A stretch of 15,436 nucleotides of DNA from Bacillota bacterium (GCA_012727685.1 JAAYGO010000289.1:1-15436); one strand, 5' to 3'. Counted from the stretch's first letter, positions 1 through 6,986 are shown. Notes: a model not told the origin generated them from the sequence alone. Translations and numbers: made by a program.

Positions 1-204
1 AAACGCTGTATTTTAAAGCCTTTTTGCGGTTTTACTCAATTTTTAGGCCGGTTCGTTGTGACTATTTATTAGCTATGATTCGTGTTACCTTTTAGCTTTA
101 GTTGACCTTTTTGGGGTCGAATCACTATCTAGTATTTTGCACTTGGGCTGCCGGGCGTTATCCCCAATGAATATAGACTGCAGGGTAGGGCAAATTGTTC
201 CGGC
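1..204. other. AT-rich non-coding stretch at left edge
   Basis: No supported gene is seen here; together with the adjoining palindrome cluster, positions 1-333 lack a credible coding region. The base composition is clearly more AT-rich than the genes to the right. A small GACC/GGTC hairpin around a T-run lies near 104-119, but it lacks the strong GC stem followed by a T-run that a terminator needs. An open frame on the minus strand (129-377) crosses the palindromes and looks like a chance frame. Confidence 0.5.
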
Positions 205-327
205 AAACCAAGGGGACGGTTCTCCTGGTCTGGTACCGGGAAAACCATCCCCTTGATCAGCTGCCTGTTCCCTCGGTTTACCGGTTTGTCTTGGTCAGAT
301 AGACCAGGAGAACCGTCCCCTTGGTTT
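205..327. repeat. REP-like inverted repeat cluster (27-bp perfect arms)
   Basis: The arms at 205-231 and 301-327 are perfect 27-bp reverse complements, each containing the core CCAAGGGGACGG. The 69-bp interior holds two decayed copies of the core in the minus orientation, AACCATCCCCTTG at 243-255 and CCTGTTCCCTCGGTTT at 264-279. The cluster therefore seems to hold four related units, two intact at the outside and two degenerate inside. It begins 7 bp beyond the stop codon of the anti-sigma gene, so the transcript would fold into a long hairpin there and might be stabilised or terminated by it, although no T-run follows. Similar elements in other bacteria are moved by REP-associated tyrosine (Y1) transposases; none is encoded here. 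Confidence 0.85.
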
Positions 328-333
328 CTTCGC

Positions 334-1890
334 CTAGCGGGGATCGTAGCCGACCACGGACCAGATCCCGCTTTCATCCTGCCGGATTAAGCGTTTCAGG
401 TAAACGTGCTTCACCGGGCCGGTGTCTACCGCCACCACCGCCTCGACGCCGTTGTTCGCCACCTGGCTGAAGGCAGCCATCGGCACCTGCGGCTCGCCGC
501 TGATTCCTTCCGGCGTGACCATGAGATTGACAAAGGTAAGGGCCACCTGCAGGGGATCGAGCTGCCAGGGGCTGCTGCCCCCGTCCACCTGCCGCTGGCT
601 GGCCGCTGCAATTTCAAGATCCACTTCAACCTTAACCTGGGCTTTGGCGGCCAGCTCCAACTCGCGATCTGGCAGGGCCAGGTCGGCAGTGAGCTGCCGT
701 GTCAGCTCCACCCGCCGCGGCCCCTCCACCGCGATCTCCAGCCCTTCCTGCTGCCAGCGCAGCTGTTCCCACCACACTTCGAGGGGGCCGCCGGCCGCGC
801 TGCCGAGGGAGGCATTGGGTTCCGGCTTGAAAGTCCCCCGGGCGGGCGACTGGACAATCGACGTGTCGCCATAATCCAGGACGATCCGGTCCTGGAAAGC
901 GAGGAGGCGCTGCGGCGCCTCCCGCGGCAGCAGGGGCATAAAGCCGCTGATGGCGGCCGCTTCCTCCACCGTGGCCACCAGCACCCCCGGATCATTTTCC
1001 ACTACCGTATATCCGGCAGGCACTTCATAAGCAAACAGCCCGGGATCTACCGCCGCATTCGGCACAAAACTGACAAAGGTATAGGTCGTCTGCAGCGCTT
1101 TGTGCATGGCTGTTTGCAGCTGCACCGGCAGGTTGGTTTCCGCATCAATCCACAGGCAATAAGGCAGTCCCCCCGGCGGGGCAATTTCCAGCTTTGTCGC
1201 CTTGCGGCCGGCAACCGTCTCCTCGCCGGCTGCGGCATACGGGTATTGCCTGGCGCGGGCGGCCTCCCCCCGCAGGTCAAACTCCATCCTGTCCGGCAGC
1301 AAAGGCAGCACGGTCACTGTCTTCTCTTGCGGCGAGAGCTGCCATTTGCGCTCGCCATTGTTTACCGTCAGAGTGCCGTCTTCCTGCCGCACCGCGTAGC
1401 GCTCTCCGTCCGACCAGATCTCCAGGGTGCGATTGATCCAAATTTCCCCGGCCTCGTTTTCCGAGCGAACTTCAAGGACACCATGATAATCGGCAAGCCG
1501 GGCCAGGGCTTTTTCCATGGCGTAAACCAGGTCCCGCTTAAAGAAACCGGCCTGGTTGGCAAGTAAAACTCCCATGAGCAGGCAGGCGGCCAGCGCTGCG
1601 GCAGGCGCCCATACACGCCGGCGGCTGCCTTTAGTCGCCCTATCCGCACCTGTTTTAGCGGAGCGGCAACCGCTCTGCCCGGCCTTGTTTAACCGGCGCA
1701 TTACCGCTTTCACCAGCCGCTGCGGATAGCCGGGATCCGGCATGGCCGGTTCTCTACAGGTGCGGAGGAGCCTGATGGTCTGGAATATTTCTTCCAAACC
1801 GGGGGATGCAATTTCCAGATTTTCAGTAGGTTCCTTTTCCTCATTCAGGGCATCAATGTAAGCTGAAATCCTCAGTTCAGGGTTATCCAT
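334..1890 (-). CDS. Membrane-anchored anti-sigma/LolA-like regulatory protein
   Basis: Probably the regulator of the ECF sigma factor encoded just upstream (14-bp gap), holding it at the membrane until a signal arrives. The 518-aa product starts with a soluble region of about 90 residues, the expected sigma-binding part. It lacks the HxxxCxxC zinc motif of ZAS anti-sigma factors. One transmembrane helix follows at about 93-115 (AAALAACLLMGVLLANQAGF). An extracytoplasmic part of about 400 residues comes next. Its first half (about 120-300) resembles the LolA/RseB/MucB lipoprotein-binding fold, with beta-rich text such as IWINRTLEIWSDGERYAVRQ. This is followed by a DUF4367-like stretch and a C-terminal region I do not recognise. 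The ATG at 1890 is chosen because AAGGAG (1900-1905) lies 9 nt before it; an upstream in-frame TTG would overlap that site. The family call is by pattern, not by search. Confidence 0.7.
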   Translation of the reverse strand: MDNPELRISAYIDALNEEKEPTENLEIASPGLEEIFQTIRLLRTCREPAMPDPGYPQRLVKAVMRRLNKAGQSGCRSAKTGADRATKGSRRRVWAPAAALAACLLMGVLLANQAGFFKRDLVYAMEKALARLADYHGVLEVRSENEAGEIWINRTLEIWSDGERYAVRQEDGTLTVNNGERKWQLSPQEKTVTVLPLLPDRMEFDLRGEAARARQYPYAAAGEETVAGRKATKLEIAPPGGLPYCLWIDAETNLPVQLQTAMHKALQTTYTFVSFVPNAAVDPGLFAYEVPAGYTVVENDPGVLVATVEEAAAISGFMPLLPREAPQRLLAFQDRIVLDYGDTSIVQSPARGTFKPEPNASLGSAAGGPLEVWWEQLRWQQEGLEIAVEGPRRVELTRQLTADLALPDRELELAAKAQVKVEVDLEIAAASQRQVDGGSSPWQLDPLQVALTFVNLMVTPEGISGEPQVPMAAFSQVANNGVEAVVAVDTGPVKHVYLKRLIRQDESGIWSVVGYDPR

Positions 1891-1904
1891 TATTACCCTC
1901 TCCT

Positions 1905-2441
1905 TCAATATTGATCCTGCTCCAGGAGCTGCGCTAAGGTTTGCAGAGCTCGATGCTGTGCCGTGCGCACCGCGGCTTCCGTTTTCCCGACGAGTTTTGC
2001 CGTCTCGGCTACCGAATAGCCTTTAATGATCCGCAAATCCAGAATCGCCCGCTGCTCGACGCTTAACTGCTGCAAGGCATTTTCAAGGATCAGGCGCCAG
2101 GTAACAGCGTATTCCTGATCTTCGCTGCCGGCATCTTCCGGGTTAATCGCGTCAAAATCAACCGGCAACCCCTGTCTCTTTTTGCGCCGCCAGCGGTCAC
2201 GCATTTCATTCATGGCCACTGCCTTCATAAACTTTAGCAGCTCTTCATGGGGAATCTTGTGCGCTTGCAAGTAGGTCAAAGCTTTGACATAGGTTTCCTG
2301 CAGGATATCCTCTGCCTCGGCACGGTTCTGCACCCGGTAATATATGTAGCGGTAGAGCGGTTCCCACGTCTCCAGGCAGATCTGTTCAATGGCTTTTTCA
2401 GCACTTTTTTTACCTCCGATCAATGCACGGACACCGATCAT
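1905..2441 (-). CDS. ECF-type RNA polymerase sigma factor
   Basis: An alternative sigma factor of the sigma-70 extracytoplasmic-function group, 178 aa, the usual length. Region 2 is visible at about 28-54 (LYRYIYYRVQNRAEAEDILQ, the -10 recognition and core-binding part). Region 4 is at about 122-170, with LSVEQRAILDLRIIKGYSVA followed by the helix-turn-helix ETAKLVGKTEAAVRTAQHRA that reads the -35 box. The ATG at 2441 is chosen because AGAAGG (2451-2456) precedes it by 9 nt, and because a longer TTG start at 2495 would lie upstream of the likely transcription start. It is the first gene of a two-gene operon with the membrane regulator. A candidate ECF-type promoter directly upstream suggests autoregulation. 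The regulon and inducing signal cannot be read from the sequence; cell-envelope stress is only a guess from the partner's extracytoplasmic domain. Confidence 0.92.
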   Translation of the reverse strand: MIGVRALIGGKKSAEKAIEQICLETWEPLYRYIYYRVQNRAEAEDILQETYVKALTYLQAHKIPHEELLKFMKAVAMNEMRDRWRRKKRQGLPVDFDAINPEDAGSEDQEYAVTWRLILENALQQLSVEQRAILDLRIIKGYSVAETAKLVGKTEAAVRTAQHRALQTLAQLLEQDQY

Positions 2442-2481
2442 TAAACGAGACCTTCTTTCCGGCCGGTTGCTGCTTTCACTA

Positions 2482-2512
2482 ATTATAACGAACAATCACC
2501 CAGAATGTTACA
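2482..2512 (-). promoter_or_regulatory. Candidate autoregulatory ECF promoter of the sigma operon
   Basis: On the minus strand TGTAAC (2507-2512) is followed by exactly 16 nt (2491-2506) and then CGTT (2487-2490). Bacillus ECF promoters have the form TGAAAC or TGTAAC, N16-17, CGT or CGA, so both boxes and the spacing fit, closest to the SigX type. The -10 side runs into TATAAT (2482-2487), so a housekeeping -10 overlaps, although no TTGACA-like -35 sits at the right distance. Transcription would start near 2475-2480, giving a leader of about 35 nt. Confidence 0.55.
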
Positions 2513-2516
2513 TAAG

Positions 2517-2590
2517 TAGACCAAGGGGACGGTTCTCCTGGTATCAAACCAGGAGAACCGTCCCCTTGGTCTAGATACCCTTGGTCTAGA
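2517..2590. repeat. REP-like palindrome with 26-bp perfect arms plus partial direct repeat
   Basis: Arms at 2517-2542 and 2548-2573 are perfect reverse complements around a 5-nt loop, each containing CCAAGGGGACGG. The arms share a 23-bp core with the palindrome cluster at 205-327. After it the 13-mer CCCTTGGTCTAGA (2563-2575) is repeated at 2578-2590. The TAG stop codon of the dehydrogenase gene (2586-2588) lies within that second copy. The left edge is 4 bp from the -35 box of the candidate ECF promoter. Read from the minus strand, the hairpin may insulate the sigma operon from dehydrogenase transcription; there is no T-run, so simple intrinsic termination is not shown. Confidence 0.9.
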
Positions 2591-3539
2591 CTACGTTTAC
2601 AGGCTTGCCATCCAGAAATGCTTTCAGGTTTTCAGCGGCGATGCGCATCAAGCGGCCGCGCGCCGCGAATGTGGCCCAGGCGATATGGGGCGTGATAATG
2701 CAGTTGGCGGCCGCCAGCAGGGGGTTGTCGGGAGGAGGCGGCTCCACGGCCAGGACATCGAGCGCCGCCCCGGCGATGCGCCCCCGGTTGAGGGCATCGG
2801 CCAGATCCCGCTCGACGATCAAGCCGCCGCGGGCGGTATTGATCAAAAAAGCGGACGGTTTCATTAACGAAAGTGTCCGCGCGCAGATCAGGCCGGCGGT
2901 TTCCGGGGTTAGCGGGCAGTGCAGGCTGAGGACATCGCATTCGCTGAGCAGAGTGTCCAGGCCAAGCACGCGCAAAGCGAGGCCGCCCGGATCAACTGCC
3001 GAGCGGCTATGCACCAGCAGCTCCATCCCCAAGGCGGCGGCAATGGCCGCCACCTGCCGGCCGATGCGGCCAAAGCCGACAATCCCCATTTTCTTGCCCG
3101 CCAGCTCGATCAGGGGATAGTTCCAGAAACAATAGTCGGCGCAGGCCGACCAGGCCCCCTTCTTAACGGCCTCGTTATGTTCCTGCACATGGTGGCAGAG
3201 CTCCAGCAGCAGGGCGAAGACCAGTTGCGCTACCGAATGGGTTGAATAGGCGGGGACATTGGTCACCACAATGTGGCGGCGCCGCGCCGCCGCCACATCG
3301 ACCACGTCATAGCCGGTAGCCAGCACGCCAATATATTTCAGCCGGGATAGCGAGGCGAAATCCTTTTCCCCCAACCTGGTCTTATTGGTCAGCACAATCG
3401 CCGCCTCTTTGGCGCGCTCCGCGACCAGCTCCGGCGGCGTGCGCGGGTAGACGGTTAAATGGCCCATTGCTTCAAAAAGTTCCCAGCTTAAATCGCCCGG
3501 ATTCAAGGCGTAACCATCCAGCACTACGATTTTCAACAC
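2586..3539 (-). CDS. D-2-hydroxyacid dehydrogenase (glycerate dehydrogenase/hydroxypyruvate reductase type)
   Basis: NAD(P)H-dependent reduction of a 2-oxoacid, probably hydroxypyruvate or glyoxylate, to the D-hydroxyacid in the cytoplasm. The 317-aa protein has the family layout. An N-terminal substrate domain opens LKIVVLDGYALNPGDLSW, a start typical of glycerate dehydrogenases. The Rossmann dinucleotide motif GIVGFGRIGRQVA is at about 152-164. The catalytic triad is Arg237 (NTARGG), Glu266 (AVEP) and His285 (TPHIAW). TGYDVVDV near 75-82 also fits this subfamily. The GTG start at 3539 is preferred because GAGGTG (3546-3551) stands 6 nt before it; a GTG three codons earlier would overlap that site. 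The protein ends KPVNVV, close to the usual family end, and its stop codon lies in the neighbouring repeat. Substrate is inferred; other D-hydroxyacids are possible. Confidence 0.9.
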   Translation of the reverse strand: MLKIVVLDGYALNPGDLSWELFEAMGHLTVYPRTPPELVAERAKEAAIVLTNKTRLGEKDFASLSRLKYIGVLATGYDVVDVAAARRRHIVVTNVPAYSTHSVAQLVFALLLELCHHVQEHNEAVKKGAWSACADYCFWNYPLIELAGKKMGIVGFGRIGRQVAAIAAALGMELLVHSRSAVDPGGLALRVLGLDTLLSECDVLSLHCPLTPETAGLICARTLSLMKPSAFLINTARGGLIVERDLADALNRGRIAGAALDVLAVEPPPPDNPLLAAANCIITPHIAWATFAARGRLMRIAAENLKAFLDGKPVNVV

Positions 3540-3545
3540 ATCTTT

Positions 3546-3551
3546 CACCTC
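3546..3551 (-). promoter_or_regulatory. Ribosome binding site deciding the dehydrogenase start
   Basis: The minus strand reads GAGGTG here, 6 nt before the GTG at 3539. A GTG at 3546-3548, part of this very site, would give three extra residues but would have no ribosome binding site at a usable distance. Confidence 0.6.
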
Positions 3552-3743
3552 TTTTGTTTCATCACTTTCCTCATAGCCATGTTACAGCAAGGTCAATGGG
3601 CATTCAAGGGCTCGCGCATAACTGATTGTTCGGGAAAATAAGACAAGATTCATCCCTGGAAATTTTTAAAGGATTTTTAAGTTCTATATAGAATTTGTTG
3701 TAATTGAAAATCAGTTTTTAATAATTTAGCAGGAGCAGACTTA
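3549..3743. other. Divergent intergenic region between dehydrogenase and GGDEF gene
   Basis: About 195 bp, AT-rich toward the right. It should hold promoters for both flanking genes. For the dehydrogenase the minus strand shows TTGACC (3591-3596) and a TGTAACAT octamer (3579-3586) identical to the one in the candidate ECF promoter, but neither has a clear -10 at the right distance. For the GGDEF gene the plus strand carries TTCTATATAGAA (3682-3693), a perfect 12-bp palindrome that includes a TATATA -10-like string and could be an operator or a promoter element. AGGAG at 3731-3735 is the ribosome binding site for the ATG at 3744. Confidence 0.4.
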
Positions 3744-5189
3744 ATGCCCCACGAGCAAGAAAATGCCTATTTTAACCCTCAAAAACCACAGCTTAGCAAA
3801 AGCCAGCTTGCAGCTATCCTTCAGTCTACCGCTGATGGCATCCTGGCCGTAGATCGAAAGTGCAGGGTCCTGATGGCCAACAATCGCTATCTCGATCTCT
3901 GGCAGGTCCCGCCGCTGTTACGGGCGAGGCGAGACGACCGCGCCCTGCTGCAGCACCTCCTCGAGCAGCTCAAGGATCCGGAAGCCTTCCAGGAAAAAAA
4001 CCACACCCTTTTCAATTCCACCGCTGATCATATCGATATCCTCCACCTCAAGGACGGAAGGGTATTTGAACGCTACTCCCGCCCCCTGATGGAGGGGCAG
4101 GAGATCATCGGCAGAGTTTGGTCCTTCAGCAACATTACCGAACGGTTCTCCTATGAAGCGCGGTTAAAATATATAAGCCTGCACGACCCCCTTACCGGAC
4201 TCTATAACAGGGCTTATTATGAGAATGAACTGCAGCGGCTTGAAGGGGATCGGGAATACCCGGTAGCCATTATTTCGGCCGACCTGGATGGGCTGAAGCT
4301 AATCAATGACATTCTCGGGCATAAGGAAGGAGACAGGATGCTTAAGGTTTGCGCTTTGGTGCTTAAAAAAGCGCTGCGCAAGTCGGATATCATCGCCCGG
4401 GTGGGCGGGGACGAGTTTGTCTTGCTCATGCCCCGCACGGACCAGAAGGCCATGGAAAAGGTGGCGGCGCGCATTCGCATGGAAATCGAGAACTACAACC
4501 GGCAGCACTGGGATCTACCGATCAGCATGTCCATCGGGATGGCCGTAAGCAAAGGACCCGCTCAATCGCTCGAAGAAACCTATATCGCCGCAGACAGCCT
4601 CATGTACCGCGATAAGCTGAATAACAGCGAAAAAGCACGCAATCGCATCGTCAGGGCCCTCTTGGCCGGATTGGCTGAACACGATTATTTTTCCTCCGAA
4701 CAAACAGAAAGGATCCAGGAGCTTTGCTGGAAGTTGGGCCAGCGGGCCGGTTTGAACATGCATCAGCTTACGGACCTGCAGCTACTGGCCCAGGTCCAAG
4801 ATCTGGGCATGGTCGGTATCGCCGACACGCTGCTGGTCAAAAAAGATAATTTCACGGAAGAGGAATGGGAAGTTGTGTGCCGGCACCCGGAAAAGGGGTT
4901 CCGCATCGCCAGCTCTTCACCGGACCTTTCCCACGTAGCCGACCTGATCCTGCGCCATCACGAAAACTGGGACGGCAGCGGCTATCCCCTCGGCCTGCAG
5001 GGCAAGGCCATCCCCATCGAGTGCCGCATCCTGGCCATAGCCAATGCCTATAATGACATGGTCAGCCCCCCTCCCCGCGGCCGCGGAATGAACGATGCTG
5101 CGGCTGCGGCAGAGCTCATCAACAGCGCCGGGACCCGTTTTGACCCGGAGCTGGTGGACCTTTTCCTTTCAGTACTGGAAATCGATTAA
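3744..5189 (+). CDS. PAS-GGDEF diguanylate cyclase with degenerate HD-GYP-like domain
   Basis: Predicted soluble cytoplasmic signalling protein that makes cyclic di-GMP. The 481 aa begin with a PAS sensor domain (about 21-135, ILQSTADGILAVDRKCRVLM to FSNITERF). A GGDEF domain follows (about 145-300) with the intact active-site motif GGDEF at 221-225 and an intact RxxD inhibitory site (RKSD, 212-215) five residues before it, so product feedback is expected. The C-terminal part (about 305-480) is clearly HD-GYP-derived: RHPEKG (380-385), HHENWDGSGYP (405-415) and AIANAYNDM are kept. However, the HD dyad reads Gln352-Asp353, the lysine of the usual HDIGK is Met356, and the first histidine also appears to be Gln320. 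Phosphodiesterase activity is therefore doubtful. The ATG has AGGAG 8 nt upstream. It is the only plus-strand gene and is probably monocistronic. Confidence 0.92.
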   Translation: MPHEQENAYFNPQKPQLSKSQLAAILQSTADGILAVDRKCRVLMANNRYLDLWQVPPLLRARRDDRALLQHLLEQLKDPEAFQEKNHTLFNSTADHIDILHLKDGRVFERYSRPLMEGQEIIGRVWSFSNITERFSYEARLKYISLHDPLTGLYNRAYYENELQRLEGDREYPVAIISADLDGLKLINDILGHKEGDRMLKVCALVLKKALRKSDIIARVGGDEFVLLMPRTDQKAMEKVAARIRMEIENYNRQHWDLPISMSIGMAVSKGPAQSLEETYIAADSLMYRDKLNNSEKARNRIVRALLAGLAEHDYFSSEQTERIQELCWKLGQRAGLNMHQLTDLQLLAQVQDLGMVGIADTLLVKKDNFTEEEWEVVCRHPEKGFRIASSSPDLSHVADLILRHHENWDGSGYPLGLQGKAIPIECRILAIANAYNDMVSPPPRGRGMNDAAAAAELINSAGTRFDPELVDLFLSVLEID

Positions 5190-5309
5190 GATTGATAATT
5201 GTCGCTCCAGCTCTCAGCGGCAAGAGGCAAAAGTGTTTTCATACCCTGATGGTGCCCCTGTATTGTGGGGGCATGGACGTCTAGCCCTTATTTGACGGGG
5301 GCATGGGGC
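5190..5309. other. Convergent intergenic region with small hairpin and direct repeats
   Basis: The region lies between convergent gene ends. TGCCCC (5253-5258) and GGGGCA (5268-5273) form a 6-bp stem with a 9-nt loop. The 10-mer GGGGGCATGG occurs at 5267-5276 and again at 5297-5306. The hairpin could act as a weak bidirectional terminator, but no T-run follows it on either strand, so this is only a suggestion. Confidence 0.3.
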
Positions 5310-6986
5310 TTATCCAAAGAAGCATGACTTGCCGATAAACTCGCGCAAGATCGAGTTGGTGGGCAGCTCGTTTGGGTCCAGCGGCCTGAAGAAGGACAAT
5401 AAATGGAGCAGCCTCCGGGCCTCAACATATTCCGGCGCAGTCCGGTCTATTTTTTTCAGCAGCGGCTCAGCGTATTTTTTAATCACCGCCTGTTCGTAGA
5501 CCAGGGCCGAATTGAACATGATATCCGCTTCTTCCTGCAGGCAAAAAATATTTTTCTCCTCACCGCGCCTCACCGCAGGCCATCTCCGGATGCTTTCCAG
5601 GGCGTCGTTGCCCCGAAACTGCGCATCACGGACGATCCGCCGGAGCAGCCGCGTATCACTGGTGCGTATCCGCGTATGCCGATCCATGTTTAGAGCGGTC
5701 AGCGCCGAAATATAGATCTTATACTTACTGCGGCGCGGGATCGCCCTCGTTAGCTCCTCGTTTAACCCGTGGATCCCCTCGATAATCAGCGGCTGATCCG
5801 GCCCCAGCTTGATCCGCCGCCCGCCATATTCCCGCTTGCCTGTAGTAAAATTATAGGTCGGGATTTCCACTTCCTCGCCGGCAATTAAGCGCACCAGGTG
5901 TTCATTAAAGAGGGAGAGATCGATGGCCTTTAAACTTTCGAAATCGGGCTCGTTAAATTCGTCCAGGGGGGTCTGTTCGCGATCCAGGAAATAGTCGTCG
6001 ATGGAGATGGGAACAGGCCGCAACCCGTTTACCAGAAGTTGAACCCGCAGCCGCTGGGCAAAGGTGGTCTTGCCCGAGGAAGAAGGCCCGGCCACAAGGA
6101 TGACGCGGATCTCCTCCCGGCGCTCGCAGATCAGATCGGCGATCTGGGCGATCTTCTTTTCATGCAGCGCTTCGGCCACGCGCACGATTTCGGGCCCCAT
6201 CCCGCTCTCGATCAGGCTGTTCATAGCCCCCACCGTATCAAAACCGAGGATCGTGCCCCAGCGATCGGCTTCGTGAAAAATCCCGAAGAGCTGTTTCTGT
6301 TCCACGAAAGGAGGAATTACATAGGGGTTTTTCTCCTCGGGCATCCGCAGCACCAGGCCCGATTGGTAATCGTTCAGGGCAAAATGCTTGAGCACGCCCG
6401 TGCGCGGCACCAGATAACCGCACAAATAATCTTCCCGGCTGCCGATGGAGTAGAGATCGACATGATCGCCAGGCCAGTAGGGAAGCAATTGTACTTTATC
6501 TTCGTCGCCCTGGCTGCTGAAGACACGGGCTGCCTCGGAAAGGGACACCCGCCTTTTTTTAAAAGGCCGGTCCTCCCTGACCAGCTGGCGCATCTTTGCT
6601 TCGATCTCAGCCACCGCCTCCGCATCCAGGGGATCGCTTTTCTTGATCTCACAATAAAGGCCATTTCCCAGGAAATGCACCACGTTAATGTTCGCTTCGG
6701 GATACAGTTCCTTGATGGCCTCGATCAGCAGAAAGGTCAGGCTGCGGCGATAGATCCGCATGCCCTCCATGCTCGTCAGATCGAGGAAGCGCAGCTCGCT
6801 CCCCTCGGCAAGTACCTCTGCCAGCTCGACCAGCTTGTGGTCCACCATGGCCGCCACAATGGGCGCAGGGTAATGGCCGCTCACCGACGCGCTGATTTCA
6901 AGGAGGCTGCGGCCTCTGCTGACCGGCAACACCTTTCCTTCCGGCAGGATTAGATCGAGCGAGGCTGAAGAATTTTTCTTTTCCAT
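5310..6986 (-). CDS. TGS/ThrRS-like domain fused to uridine kinase-family nucleoside kinase
   Basis: A 558-aa cytoplasmic protein of a Firmicute family usually annotated as nucleoside kinase. The N-terminal part (about 9-70) resembles a TGS domain. The next part (about 75-160) resembles the second domain of threonyl-tRNA synthetase; where the synthetase has the HxxxH metal motif this protein has Arg81 and Phe85, so editing activity is not expected. The C-terminal half (about 290-558) is a P-loop kinase of the uridine kinase/phosphoribulokinase group, with Walker A GPSSSGKT at 300-307, the acidic ISIDDYFLD motif at 328-335 and EGIHGLN at 403-409. It would transfer phosphate from ATP to a nucleoside-like substrate that cannot be named from sequence. 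The start is weakly supported: AAGAG lies about 10 nt upstream. It follows the SbcC-like gene by 47 bp and probably shares its transcript. Confidence 0.82.
   Translation of the reverse strand: MEKKNSSASLDLILPEGKVLPVSRGRSLLEISASVSGHYPAPIVAAMVDHKLVELAEVLAEGSELRFLDLTSMEGMRIYRRSLTFLLIEAIKELYPEANINVVHFLGNGLYCEIKKSDPLDAEAVAEIEAKMRQLVREDRPFKKRRVSLSEAARVFSSQGDEDKVQLLPYWPGDHVDLYSIGSREDYLCGYLVPRTGVLKHFALNDYQSGLVLRMPEEKNPYVIPPFVEQKQLFGIFHEADRWGTILGFDTVGAMNSLIESGMGPEIVRVAEALHEKKIAQIADLICERREEIRVILVAGPSSSGKTTFAQRLRVQLLVNGLRPVPISIDDYFLDREQTPLDEFNEPDFESLKAIDLSLFNEHLVRLIAGEEVEIPTYNFTTGKREYGGRRIKLGPDQPLIIEGIHGLNEELTRAIPRRSKYKIYISALTALNMDRHTRIRTSDTRLLRRIVRDAQFRGNDALESIRRWPAVRRGEEKNIFCLQEEADIMFNSALVYEQAVIKKYAEPLLKKIDRTAPEYVEARRLLHLLSFFRPLDPNELPTNSILREFIGKSCFFG

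Noticed and set aside
129..377. Open frame of 82 codons on the minus strand
   Set aside because: It crosses the inverted repeats and overlaps the real end of the anti-sigma gene; composition is not protein-like.
406..1566. Long plus-strand open frame opposite the anti-sigma gene
   Set aside because: It is antisense to a well-supported gene, rich in Arg, His and Pro as expected for the reverse frame of GC-rich coding DNA, and has no ribosome binding site or recognisable family.
2442..2495. TTG-started N-terminal extension of the sigma factor
   Set aside because: It would start upstream of the likely transcription start and overlaps the promoter; the ATG at 2441 has its own ribosome binding site.
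3623..3632. 10-mer TGATTGTTCG shared with the ECF promoter region, here upstream of the GGDEF gene
   Set aside because: At the required distance there is no TGTAAC-like -35 box, so the match is probably chance.
6039..6953. 304-codon plus-strand frame opposite the kinase
   Set aside because: Antisense to the kinase domains; no start signal or motif.
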